A stretch of DNA of 16,315 bases, taken from the NCBI GenBank assembly GCA_030037185.1, contig JASHRR010000157.1, forward strand, positions 1 through 16,315. The letters run 5' to 3'. A model generated the notes under the pieces. The model worked only from the letters and a program-made list of their open reading frames with translations. It was not told the DNA's origin and ran no database searches. A program made the translations under genes and the position numbers. The DNA comes from Xanthobacteraceae bacterium. GTDB lineage: Bacteria; Pseudomonadota; Alphaproteobacteria; Rhizobiales; Xanthobacteraceae. This document shows, one piece after another, positions 1-7,679 of the stretch; within the stretch, counting starts at the first letter, position 1, and each line of letters begins with the position of its first letter.

Positions 1-2
1 GG

Positions 3-455
3 TATCTTGCTGTCATCATTACTGGCTCGCTGATCGGGGGCTGGATCAGCGCCTGGCTGAGCGATCGGATCGGCCGGCGTGCGAATTTTATTGTATTCGC
101 CGTCTGCTCGATCGTAACGGTGATAGCATACACGCAAATTCCGCTGGATGACGCGACGATGCTTTTCTTGGGTTTCCCCCTCGGCTTCTTCTCTCAGGGA
201 GTATTCTCCGGTATGGGGCCATTCCTGACCGAGCTTTTCCCAACTCGAATGCGCGGCTCAGGTCAGGGCTTTGCTTACAATTTTGGCCGGGGCATTGGCG
301 CGTTGAATCCACTTCTGGTCGGGATGCTCAGCGCAACGCTGCACCTTGGGCAATCGATTGGCTTGTTTGCTGTCATTGCGTACGGTGTGCTTGTCTGCGC
401 GGCGCTATTGTTGCCAGAGACTAACGGTCGTGTGCTGACCGCCGAAGCTGTTTGA
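3..455 (+). CDS. MFS transporter, C-terminal part (5' end outside window)
   Basis: The reading frame is open from the left edge (first full codon at base 3) to TGA at 453-455, giving about 150 residues, so this is the C-terminal third to half of a roughly 400-residue permease. It contains the loop motif SDRIGRR, typical of major facilitator proteins, followed by several hydrophobic segments. The later motif TELFPTRMRGSGQGFAYNFGR resembles the loop that the sialate/aromatic-acid:H+ symporter branch carries in its C-terminal half. A GTG at 120 could open a shorter frame, but homology continues upstream of it. The role is proton-coupled uptake of a small organic acid or sugar acid across the inner membrane; the substrate cannot be read. 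The next thing on the same strand is a dead ABC permease, so no operon partner survives on this side. Family assignment is firm, subfamily only suggestive. Confidence 0.85.
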   Translation, partial: YLAVIITGSLIGGWISAWLSDRIGRRANFIVFAVCSIVTVIAYTQIPLDDATMLFLGFPLGFFSQGVFSGMGPFLTELFPTRMRGSGQGFAYNFGRGIGALNPLLVGMLSATLHLGQSIGLFAVIAYGVLVCAALLLPETNGRVLTAEAV

Positions 456-599
456 GCCAGGCGGGCAGCAACCCTTGCCTCGCCGCTGACCTGCTTTCGC
501 GTCTGCTCGGCCACAGGACTGAGCACCACACCTCTCGATGGCCCCGCTGAGGGCCAAGCCCGAGCGCCCGCGGCGCGTGCGCCAATTCGGAGAAGATCT

Positions 600-1162
600 C
601 GCTATGGTGCGGGCTGTGGCACATGTTGAGCGCCAGGCGAACCGCGGGGGCCGCTTTCTTTCGATTTGCTGAGCATTTGCGCTCGGGCGCCGTGTTGCGG
701 TTGGGATCGTCTATTCACGATTTGCTCGAGCATCGCTCAATACGTTGCTCGTCCCCTTGAACAGCGTACCAAAAGTGGCGTTTGCGCCGCTATTCATCAG
801 CCGGTTGGGCGCGGCCTTGCGTCCAAGGTCGCAATCCCTTTTCTGATCGCGCTATTTGTAATCGTCCTCGACATCTTATTGCGCTCCGCTGCGTCGATCC
901 GGGTGCCGGGATGCTCGCTGCGCGGTGGAAGATTGCAGACCTCGTTGTGGTTACGGACCAACCCCGTTACCCCTCTCTTGTCGGGGATGAAAGTCCATTC
1001 ACCCGCGCGCGTTGGAGCAATCGCTGCGAGACGACGCGCGTTTTCGCGGCGATCGTGGCTGCTGGTTATTCTCGGCACGATCCCTCGATCGTCGATTTAG
1101 TCGAGCGGCTCATCTGCCTTGGCATGTCTCGCACAGGCAGCGGCATCCGCGAACCGTCGTGA
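600..1162 (+). pseudogene. Decayed NitT/TauT-type (SsuC/TauC-like) ABC transporter permease
   Basis: No single frame is intact, but pieces of one family appear in the correct order while switching frame. About 625-660 gives an ARRTAG segment like the N-terminal 'TxRR..G' motif. Frame 1 (676-816) gives AFALG, then SLNTLLVPLNSVPKVAFAPLF (733-795), the family's central motif. Frame 3 (813-890) gives GLASKVAIPFLIALFVIVLD. Frame 2 then gives LRCVDPGAGML (consensus 'LRSVDP..'). Frame 3 gives LLSGMKV and VGAIAA (about 975-1030), frame 2 TTRVFAAIVA, frame 3 LVILGTI, and frame 2 IVDLVERLICLG before TGA at 1160-1162. At least four frame changes, an in-frame stop at 670-672 and a missing stretch after VGAIAA make it non-functional. 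The intact protein would be an inner-membrane channel subunit for nitrate, taurine or sulfonate uptake. No matching ATPase or binding protein is in the window. The left limit is approximate. Confidence 0.8.
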
Positions 1163-1241
1163 GGCCTGGTCGACCGCTGGACAGTGAGTTTCGGACGATA
1201 ACCGCGGGTGGCGGGAATGACCCGGAATTCGATCAGACACA

Positions 1242-1259
1242 AAGGTGCCAGGGCACCTT
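1242..1259 (-). terminator. Perfect hairpin over the stop codon of the binding-protein gene
   Basis: AAGGTGCC and GGCACCTT (8-bp arms, 2-base centre) form a perfect inverted repeat that includes two bases of the TAA stop of the - strand gene (1258-1260). Read on the - strand, the arms are followed by TTTGTGT, a weak U-tract. It could act as a transcript end or as an RNA-stabilising stem. The weak T-run makes intrinsic termination uncertain. Confidence 0.35.
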
Positions 1260-2850
1260 AGGCGGTTTTGCTCACATCCCAGAAGAACGGCAGCGGACCC
1301 TGCGCCACTCCGCTGACGTTGCGCCGCCAGGCTTGGTGCTGGAAGAACACACCGAGCGGAGCGTAGATCGCGTTTTCGAACGCAATCTTGTTCAACCGCC
1401 GCGCCGCGCTTGTTTCCTCGTCAGGCGTCTTGGCATCGTACCATGCCGTGACCTGAGCTTCGATCTGCGGAATATCCGGCCATCCAAAGAATGCCTTATC
1501 CCCATTTGCCCGAATGATCCTGCTGGTCGGATCGACGCAATCGACGCCGAAGAAGAATGTATGCATGATGTGCCAGCCGCCCTGGCTGGGCGGGGATTTC
1601 TGCGCTCGCCGCGCAACAACGGTGCCCCAATCCAGGGCCGCATAATCTACCTTCATGCCGAGCCGCGCCAGCAAGTCGACAGTGACGTCACCCCAGACCT
1701 TGTGGCTACCGATGTCCTGCGCCGCCATGACCGTGACCGGTACACCGGCATATCCGGCTTGTGCCAGCAAGCGCTTTGCAGAATCGAAATCGCGGCGACC
1801 TTTGAGGATTTCACCCCCTTCCTCGTTGTAAAGCGGGGCTCCCGGTGTGAAGTAGCCGATGCAGGGTTTCCACAACTGATCGTCTACTCCGACGTAAGCT
1901 CGCATATAATCTTCCTGGCTCATGGCCATCAAGAAGGCTCTGCGCGCGCGAACATCATTAAATGGTGGGTAGAGGTGGTTGAAGAATAATGTACCGATGG
2001 CGCCCAAAGAATCCGCGATATCGACCATGACATTGCGGTTGGCTCGCAATGCCGGGACGAGGTCGGGAAGCGGCTGTTCCAGCCAGTCGACTTCGCCGCT
2101 TTGCAGCGCTGCTGCAGCAGTCGCCTGGTCGGTTATAATCCTCCATTCGATCCGGTCAGAGGCGATCCGCCGGCCCCCGGCAAGCCAAGAGGCGCGTTCT
2201 TGCCTGGGCACATAATCCGGAGATTTCTCAAACACCGCTCTTGCGCCCGGCACCCATTCGTTCCTGACAAAACGCATCGGACCGCTGCCGACATACTCAC
2301 TGATTTGCTTGAACGGGTCTGTTGCGGCGATCCTTGCCGGCATAACGAAGCAACACGGGGTCCCGACCTTGCCGAGGGCAAGCAACATTTTCGGATAGGG
2401 TTTTTTCAGCACCCAGCGGAAACTACGGTCATCGATCGCCACCAGTTCGTTTTCGATGGCTTTGATCATCTGGCCCATTGCGTCGCGGGCCGCCCAGCGG
2501 GTGATACTCGCGACTGCGTCCTTCGACAGGACCGGTTCGCCATCATGGAATTTCAAGCCCCCCCGCAGTACGAAAGTCCAGGTGAGGCCGTCAGGCGACA
2601 CCGTCTCGGATTCCACCATTTGGCGCTGCGGCTGTAGCTTGTTATCCACACCGTACAGCGTGTCCCAGACCAGTAACCCGGCATTGCGGGCGATATAGGC
2701 AGTGGTCCAGATCGGATCGAAATTAGCAAGGTCCGCATGCGGCACCAGGCGCAACGTGCGTGCGGCGGCGCGTTGCGAGATCGCTGGCGCGGCGACCCCG
2801 CCGGCCATCAGTGGGCCGATAGCGGTTTTCAAGAAGGTTCTGCGGTCCAT
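1258..2850 (-). CDS. Orphan ABC transporter substrate-binding protein, family 5 (peptide/opine/nickel type)
   Basis: This 530-residue protein has the usual family length (500-550). It begins MDRRTFLKTAIGPL, a twin-arginine signal with RR at residues 3-4, a hydrophobic stretch and a likely cleavage near residue 30. The mature N-terminus contains LANFDPIWTTAYIARN, then the family-5 hallmark region VSPDGLTWTFVLRGGLKFHDGEPV at about 85-108, where the C-terminal lobe's partner strand binds the ligand. The rest matches the two-lobed periplasmic fold that captures oligopeptides, opines or related ligands for an ABC importer. The ATG is supported by GGGAGGG at 2855-2861, four bases upstream. No dppB/C/D/F-like permease or ATPase gene lies next to it, so it either borrows another system's membrane components or was separated from them. 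The ligand cannot be predicted. A perfect hairpin overlaps its stop codon. Confidence 0.9.
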   Translation of the reverse strand: MDRRTFLKTAIGPLMAGGVAAPAISQRAAARTLRLVPHADLANFDPIWTTAYIARNAGLLVWDTLYGVDNKLQPQRQMVESETVSPDGLTWTFVLRGGLKFHDGEPVLSKDAVASITRWAARDAMGQMIKAIENELVAIDDRSFRWVLKKPYPKMLLALGKVGTPCCFVMPARIAATDPFKQISEYVGSGPMRFVRNEWVPGARAVFEKSPDYVPRQERASWLAGGRRIASDRIEWRIITDQATAAAALQSGEVDWLEQPLPDLVPALRANRNVMVDIADSLGAIGTLFFNHLYPPFNDVRARRAFLMAMSQEDYMRAYVGVDDQLWKPCIGYFTPGAPLYNEEGGEILKGRRDFDSAKRLLAQAGYAGVPVTVMAAQDIGSHKVWGDVTVDLLARLGMKVDYAALDWGTVVARRAQKSPPSQGGWHIMHTFFFGVDCVDPTSRIIRANGDKAFFGWPDIPQIEAQVTAWYDAKTPDEETSAARRLNKIAFENAIYAPLGVFFQHQAWRRNVSGVAQGPLPFFWDVSKTA

Positions 2851-3410
2851 CAGGCCCTCCCACGATGACGAGTATGGTTTTGCATTGGAATGATTGATTT
2901 GCGGGCCTTAGAATAGCTCTCGCTGATGAGTGCCACAACAACACCGGGGTATCTAGAGCACCTAGACTTGCGGAATTGGCCCAGGCTGCGTTAAAACCTG
3001 AATGATATCAGCCTAAAATACTTCTCTATTTTTGTTCCGTGGGATGCGATCAGCGCCGATGGCCCGGTAGCAACTCCCTATATTGAGACCGAACTTCTGC
3101 TTTTCAGAACGAGCGCGGAGTCTTTACCGACCTGGGCCCGTTGCTTTTGTCGCCGGCATCCGCCCGAAAACGACGGCTCGCGAAGGATAAGCCGAGGTCA
3201 GCTCGAACATCTTCGGCGACCGCGGCCGACACTATGCGGACAGCGGTGAACGTGCCACCGGGTTCGTGGCGACGCGACGACCGCGATGGCGGCGCCGGAC
3301 GTGAGTGGCGGAGAACGACCTCGTTCATCGCCTCGACCTACCACGAAATTTCCACCCGATCGCGCCTCCTCACCCTGCAAGCCGACGGTCGTTGTGAGTC
3401 GGCGAAGCTG
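2851..3410. other. 560-bp gap without a supported gene
   Basis: It lies between two - strand genes, so its left part should carry the promoter of the binding-protein gene. Bases about 2990-3035 are notably AT-rich. Short open frames exist on both strands (for example about 3104-3328 -, and a + run around 3185-3300 reading NIFGDRGRHYADSGERATGF), but none has a family I recognise, a good ribosome-binding site or a typical length. The + run may be a gene remnant; I cannot name it. Confidence 0.5.
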
Positions 3411-4268
3411 TCATTTCGGTGTTTGTGCGAAATATCGCAGATCAGGCGGCGGTTGGTCTTTGCGGGTCGGCATCAGCAGGCCATCCGCGCTCTTGAAGTA
3501 GTTTTCCTTGCCAAGGAGGACCTGCGCATTGTTCTCGCTACAGTAATACTCTGCCCACTGCGGACGCGGGTCCGGGTCGCGCACGTATTTTTTGTCCACC
3601 GTCCAAGGTCGCGTTAAGGCGTGGTCGATCGTGGTGATTTCGTCATGAAGGATGCTGGGATCAGCCTTGTCGCGATAGAATCGCTCCTTGAAGATCGACT
3701 GATTGTCGACGTGCAGGGGCAGACCGAGTGTGTCGATGGCGCGGGGCCCTTTGAAACCGCGCGTCTCGACTTCGAGTACGTCAAAAACGCCGTCGCCGTC
3801 CTCGTCGAGCCATCGGCCGATTGAATACCCTGCAAAGGTCGGCTCGATCTCACTCGGCCAGTCACGCCCGTCGGTGAAGATCCGACGATAGTGGTCGTCG
3901 CTGCCGAGCAGAATATAGGTGGTTGCCGGTGTGACGACGAATTCCAGCGGCCGCCACGCCATCATCATTTGCGGCATGCCACCCGGAAGACACCAGGCAG
4001 TCGGGTAATTGCCGAGCCCGCCTTTGATCTGATCCGCTATACTTGCCTCCAAAACCGCCTGATATTCGGTCGTGAGAGGCGCCTGCTGCCCAAATCCCCA
4101 GGGCTTGGTCTGGTCGTGACTAGGTTGATCTGCGAGTTGCGGGACGATGAACCGCGCCCACGCCCCTGTCCAGTCCGGGTACTCTGCATCGTCCAGGGCG
4201 CGAGCATCGCCGGCCGGCATCGCGGCTGCTGCCACCATGGCTGCACCGATCAGGCTCCGAGAAAACAT
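3411..4268 (-). CDS. Secreted protein of an unnamed family (paralogue 1)
   Basis: 285 residues. Residues 1-25 are a Sec-type signal peptide: a short basic start, an Ala/Met-rich core and cleavage after ARA. The mature part opens PDWTGAW (31-37) and carries WCLPGGMPQMM (92-102), the segment PLEFVVTPATTYILL (107-121), YRRIFTDGRDWP (127-138), TFAGYSIGRW (144-153) and the acidic stretch DEDGDG (155-160), then LEVETRG and PLH further on, and YYCSEN (241-246) near the end. The order C-P-x-G, RRI-x-x-D, G-x-SIG, DGD, C-x-EN is shared with the gene at 10961-11878, so the two are distant paralogues. I know such signal-peptide proteins only as uncharacterised, often metabolism-associated proteins in Proteobacteria and Acidobacteria. 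No catalytic function should be assigned. The two conserved Cys could form a disulfide (inference). The start has AGGGGGA a few bases upstream. Confidence 0.85.
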   Translation of the reverse strand: MFSRSLIGAAMVAAAAMPAGDARALDDAEYPDWTGAWARFIVPQLADQPSHDQTKPWGFGQQAPLTTEYQAVLEASIADQIKGGLGNYPTAWCLPGGMPQMMMAWRPLEFVVTPATTYILLGSDDHYRRIFTDGRDWPSEIEPTFAGYSIGRWLDEDGDGVFDVLEVETRGFKGPRAIDTLGLPLHVDNQSIFKERFYRDKADPSILHDEITTIDHALTRPWTVDKKYVRDPDPRPQWAEYYCSENNAQVLLGKENYFKSADGLLMPTRKDQPPPDLRYFAQTPK

Positions 4269-4770
4269 AGCGTCCCCCTGGGGTTCTTACTGCGGTCCGC
4301 GTGGTTTGCAGGTAGGCGCCGGCCGCAGTTGATCTCCGGTCGCGTCAACAATCTACCGCTTCGCTCAACTTGGCTCGGCCACACTCGGGTAAGGCAAGCA
4401 AAAAACTTGCCAGACGATCTTGTGATGCCGGTGACCGAAGGCTTGGGCCAGTTTCGCAAGCCACGGCGCGTCATGCTATCCGGGAAATTGGTGCAGACTG
4501 TCTTTGCGGGCTGCCAACGGAACGTGCCGAAGTGCTGTCAATTATTGGCAGCGCGCTGATACCATTGGAAAACCCCTAAGGCACCTCCAATGCACGTTGA
4601 GTAGGCAGTCGGAAATCAACAATGCAGCAACGTCGCGGGCGCTCTTATGCCTACACCAGACTTTGCATTCCAGCGCCGAACGGCGGTGATCAAAGAGCAA
4701 AGACCAAGGCGGCCATCTTTGCCGCTCTTCCCGGCCTCCCCTGGCCGGATCCCAATCCGCCGCGGCGAGG
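4269..4770. other. 500-bp gap without a supported gene
   Basis: It should hold the promoter of the divergently read secreted-protein gene on its left. Short frames on both strands (about 4250-4474 -, 4370-4579 +, 4542-4901 -) have no recognisable motifs. The right part, from about 4680, may contain more of the decayed asparaginase, but I can only align the remnant with confidence from 4771. Confidence 0.45.
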
Positions 4771-5026
4771 GCTAGCCTCACCAGGGCGATCACAGCCGGC
4801 GCCAACGGCATCGTCGCGGCCGCATGCGCGCTGGGCTTTCCGGCTTCCCTCGAGCAGCTGCCCTGGATGACGCCGGCGTCGCCGAGCCGCACCGGCAGCA
4901 CGTGCCGTTGCGCTGCGCCGCTGTCTCGATGGGGCCAGCAGGGTTGCGGCCGACAACCTCAATCCGCAGAAAGCGTGCATTGTGCTGATGCTGGCTCGGA
5001 TCCACCGCATGTTCACGGTCTACTAA
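4771..5026 (+). pseudogene. Frameshifted 3' remnant of an L-asparaginase
   Basis: In frame 1, bases 4771-4899 read ASLTRAITAGANGIVAA, then PASLEQ and SRTGS, matching the C-terminal domain of type I/II asparaginases (consensus 'AGakGIVlAg.GnGnvp..l' and 'vvrSSRtgsG'). The frame then shifts by one. In frame 2, 4943-5026 read VAADNLNPQKACIVLMLA, then IHRMFTVY and TAA. This matches the conserved C-terminus known from E. coli AnsB (VAADTLNPQKARVLLQLAL...IQQIFNQY), shortened by about eight codons. The N-terminal half with the catalytic Thr residues is not visible, so this is a dead fragment. The intact enzyme hydrolyses asparagine to aspartate and ammonia. Its last 14 bases overlap the 3' end of the convergent livM frame. 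The left border is approximate. Confidence 0.75.
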
Positions 5027-6014
5027 CGGGCTCCGGCTGCCGGATGCGGGGCCTGGCAGTCGATTGGATGGCCGAGCTCGGCCGGGCCTCCTCGACGCTG
5101 CGACGCAGAGAAGCCGGCAGAAGGCGGGACCGCTGGCTGACCGTCACCTCGGCGACGGTACGGGCAGGCACGAGCGTACGACCGAACAGGCTGACCCTGC
5201 GGCCGGTCGGGATGCGCGTCAACAGCCCCTCGGGCCGGCGCAGCACGACTAGCACGATGATGAGGCCGTAGAGGATCAGGCGATATTCGTTGGTGAACCG
5301 GAGCATCTCGGGCAGGATGGTCAGCAACACTGCGCCTAGCACGGGGCCCCACAACGTCTGCAGGCCACCGAACAGCAGAAAAATGATGAAGTTCAGCGAG
5401 ACGAAGAATCCGAGGTCGTGGGGGCTGATGACGAGGACGTAATGGGCCTGGATGGCGCCCGCCATGCCGACGATCGCCGCACCGAGAGCGAAGCTCGTCG
5501 TGCGCACCTGCGCAACCGACACGCCAGTGGCGCTGGCCGCGAGGGGATCGTCGCGCACCGCGCGGCAGGCAAAGCCGAGCCGAGAGCCGTCGAAACGCCA
5601 AGCGACGTAGAGCGCGATCAACGCCGCCGCGAGCGCGGTCCAGACATTGGTCTTGAGTCCGATGCCGGTGAAGCTGTTGGCGCCGCCGATGTAGTCCCAG
5701 TTGAAAGCTAGCACGCTCAGCGCCTCGCCGAACGCGAGCGTGGTCAGCTTCAGGATGAAGTCGCGCATCTTGAGCGTGACGAGGGCAAGCACAGTGCCGA
5801 CCAGGGCGCCGGCGACCGCGCCGAGGCACACGGCCGGCAGGAACGGCCAGCCGAAGTTCACGGTCAGCACGGCAGCCGCGTAGCCGCCGACACCGGCGAT
5901 CGCGGCGGTCGCCATCGAGAGCTGGCCCGACAGGGCGGTCACATAGAGGCCGAGCGCCATGGCGACGTTGAGGAGGGTGAAGATCGCGACCGGCGTCACG
6001 CTGGCAAGGTTCAT
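5013..6014 (-). CDS. livM: Branched-chain amino acid ABC transporter permease LivM
   Basis: 333 residues, the second inner-membrane channel subunit of a HAAT-type importer. Hydrophobic helices start at residue 8, with the family segments GLYVTALSGQLSMATAAIAGVGGYAAA (22-48), LTLAFGEALSVL-like region (about 90-102, here LTTLAFGEALSVL), YIGGANSFTGI (109-118) and, near the end of the membrane domain, the usual RRPEGLL. A polar, Arg/Pro/Ser-rich tail of about 70 residues follows RRPEGLL. It is longer than in many LivM proteins and its last codons overlap the dead asparaginase, so part may be read-through after a lost stop. GAGGT precedes the ATG, and livH ends 9 bases upstream. It is the last gene of the five-gene operon. 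The substrate could be branched-chain amino acids, other amino acids or amides; the subunit alone does not tell. Confidence 0.93.
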   Translation of the reverse strand: MNLASVTPVAIFTLLNVAMALGLYVTALSGQLSMATAAIAGVGGYAAAVLTVNFGWPFLPAVCLGAVAGALVGTVLALVTLKMRDFILKLTTLAFGEALSVLAFNWDYIGGANSFTGIGLKTNVWTALAAALIALYVAWRFDGSRLGFACRAVRDDPLAASATGVSVAQVRTTSFALGAAIVGMAGAIQAHYVLVISPHDLGFFVSLNFIIFLLFGGLQTLWGPVLGAVLLTILPEMLRFTNEYRLILYGLIIVLVVLRRPEGLLTRIPTGRRVSLFGRTLVPARTVAEVTVSQRSRLLPASLRRSVEEARPSSAIQSTARPRIRQPEPVSRP

Positions 6015-6023
6015 CGTCGGACC

Positions 6024-6896
6024 TCAGGTCGCGTAGGAGCCGAACAGCCCGTTCGGCCGCAAGTAGAGCACCCCGATGAGCACGAAGAACGCTGCCGCAT
6101 CGCGCAGGCTCGAGGACAGATAGCCGGTGACCAGCGATTCGATGATACCGATCGCGAGCCCGACCACCATCACCCCCTCGAAGTAGCGATTGCCGGCCAC
6201 CAGCATGCAAACGAATGCCTTCAATCCGTAGAGCAGGCCGACGAAGGCTGACGCCGAGCCGTAGAGGGTGCCGACCGAGACGGCCGCGACGCCGGCCAAC
6301 GAGGAGGCCAGCAGGATCGTGAACTGGCAGATACGGCGCACGTTGATGCCGAACGCCGCCGCCACGTCGGGACGCTCCGCGATGGCGCGCGTCGCACGCC
6401 CCCAAGAGGTGCCGCGCACATAGAGGCTCACCAGCGCGAGCAGCAGCAAGCAAATGACGAAGTTGGCGATCTGCCGCACCGTCAGCGCCACCGGGCCGAG
6501 GTCGATGATCATGCGCGGCAGGAGCGCCGGATAGGCGACCGGATCCGGACCGGCGATCAGCGCCATGCCGTTCTGCAACGCGATGGCGACGCCGAGCGTG
6601 CCGATCAACGTCATCAGCACGTCGCGGCCGCGCAACGGCGCGATCACGGTGCGTTCCAGCGCAAAGCCGACCAGGCACGAGCCGGCGGCGCCGGCCAAGA
6701 TCGCGAAACCGAGCCCCAGCGCCGGCCACTGGGACGCCGGCAGAAGGCCTGCAAACATCCCGACCATGAATATGTCGGGGTGCGCGAAATTGATCACCCG
6801 CAGCACCGTGAACGCCAGCGCGAAGCCGATCGCCACCACCGAGTAGGTGCTGCCGATGACGAGGCCGTTGGCCAATTGCTGCAGCAGGAGTTCCAT
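6024..6896 (-). CDS. livH: Branched-chain amino acid ABC transporter permease LivH
   Basis: 290 residues, a typical length for LivH. The N-terminus MELLLQQLANGLVIGSTYSVVAIGFALAF is the standard first helix region, followed by the family motif INFAHPDIFMVGMF (consensus 'NFAHG..yMlGAY'), here with HPD in place of HGE or HGD. Further on are LIGTLGVAIALQNG, VRGTSWGRATRAIAERPDVAAAFGINV (the cytoplasmic coupling loop that contacts the ATPases) and a final FFVLIGVLYLRPNGLFG, all characteristic. It pairs with LivM to form the translocation pore. It lies 60 bp after livF and 9 bp before livM. GAAAGAG sits four bases before the ATG. Assignment to the HAAT class is secure; the transported compound is not determined. 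Confidence 0.94.
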   Translation of the reverse strand: MELLLQQLANGLVIGSTYSVVAIGFALAFTVLRVINFAHPDIFMVGMFAGLLPASQWPALGLGFAILAGAAGSCLVGFALERTVIAPLRGRDVLMTLIGTLGVAIALQNGMALIAGPDPVAYPALLPRMIIDLGPVALTVRQIANFVICLLLLALVSLYVRGTSWGRATRAIAERPDVAAAFGINVRRICQFTILLASSLAGVAAVSVGTLYGSASAFVGLLYGLKAFVCMLVAGNRYFEGVMVVGLAIGIIESLVTGYLSSSLRDAAAFFVLIGVLYLRPNGLFGSYAT

Positions 6897-6956
6897 TGCG
6901 CTCTTTCTCGATAGATCCGGGTCGCCTGCCCAAGCTGGTACTATTGGCAGATGCCG

Positions 6957-7679
6957 CTAGGCATACCCGCCCAGGAACACGTCCTGGACGCTTTGCTTGC
7001 TGCCGATCTCGGCGGCCGGACCGCTCTCGACGATGCGGCCGTTTTCGAGTAGGTAAGCCCAGTGCGCCACCTTGAGCGCCTGGCGGGCGTTCTGCTCGAC
7101 CATCAGGATCGCGATGCCCATGTGGTTGATCTCACGCACCAGCGTGAACACCTCGCGCACCATGAGGGGAGCAAGCCCCAACGAGGGTTCGTCCATCAGC
7201 AGGAGCTTGGGCGAGGAGATGAGCGCCCGCGCGATCGCCACCATCTGCTGTTCGCCGCCGCTCAGCGAGCCGGCGACCTGGTGCCGCCGCTCGCGTAGAC
7301 GCGGGAAACGCTCGAACATCTCGCCGATGCGCCGGTCAACCAGGGACTTGTCGGCGACCGCGAAGCCGCCGAGCCGAAGATTGTCGAGGACGGTGAGCGT
7401 GCTCCAGAGCTGGCGGCCCTCCGGGACCCAGGCGATGCCGAGCATGTGGATCTGGTGCGACTTGAGGCGCCCGAGATCGACGTCGCTGCCGAAACGCATC
7501 TCGCCCGCGCGAGGACGCAGCAGGCCCAGCAACGTCTTGATGATGGTCGTCTTGCCGGCCCCGTTGGCGCCGAGGATCACGCGCAGCTCACCCCTCGGGA
7601 TGACCAGCGAAACCCGGTCGACGGCCGGGACCGCACCGTACGACACGGCGAGATTCGTGACCTCCAACAGCATCGTCAT
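6957..7679 (-). CDS. livF: Branched-chain amino acid ABC transporter ATPase LivF
   Basis: 240 residues with all ABC ATPase motifs: Walker A GANGAGKTT (37-45), a Q-loop region around 85-90 with the LivF-typical WVPEGRQLWSTLTVLDNL, signature LSGGEQQ (139-145), Walker B LLLMDEP (159-165) followed by SLGLAP, and the switch His replaced in position by the usual LivF sequence ILMVEQNARQAL. It hydrolyses ATP to drive import, paired with LivG, on the cytoplasmic face. The start overlaps the livG stop in an ATGA arrangement (7676-7679), indicating translational coupling. A second ATG two codons downstream is possible. Confidence 0.95.
   Translation of the reverse strand: MTMLLEVTNLAVSYGAVPAVDRVSLVIPRGELRVILGANGAGKTTIIKTLLGLLRPRAGEMRFGSDVDLGRLKSHQIHMLGIAWVPEGRQLWSTLTVLDNLRLGGFAVADKSLVDRRIGEMFERFPRLRERRHQVAGSLSGGEQQMVAIARALISSPKLLLMDEPSLGLAPLMVREVFTLVREINHMGIAILMVEQNARQALKVAHWAYLLENGRIVESGPAAEIGSKQSVQDVFLGGYA

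Noticed and set aside
1012..1989. 325-codon + strand open frame over the end of the binding-protein gene
   Set aside because: It is antisense to the well-supported family-5 binding protein, Arg/Asp-rich and without any family motif; a GC-driven shadow.
5023..6933. 636-codon - strand open frame over livH and livM
   Set aside because: It is an out-of-frame reading of both permeases with extreme Arg/Ala content; the real frames carry clear LivH and LivM motifs and membrane helices.
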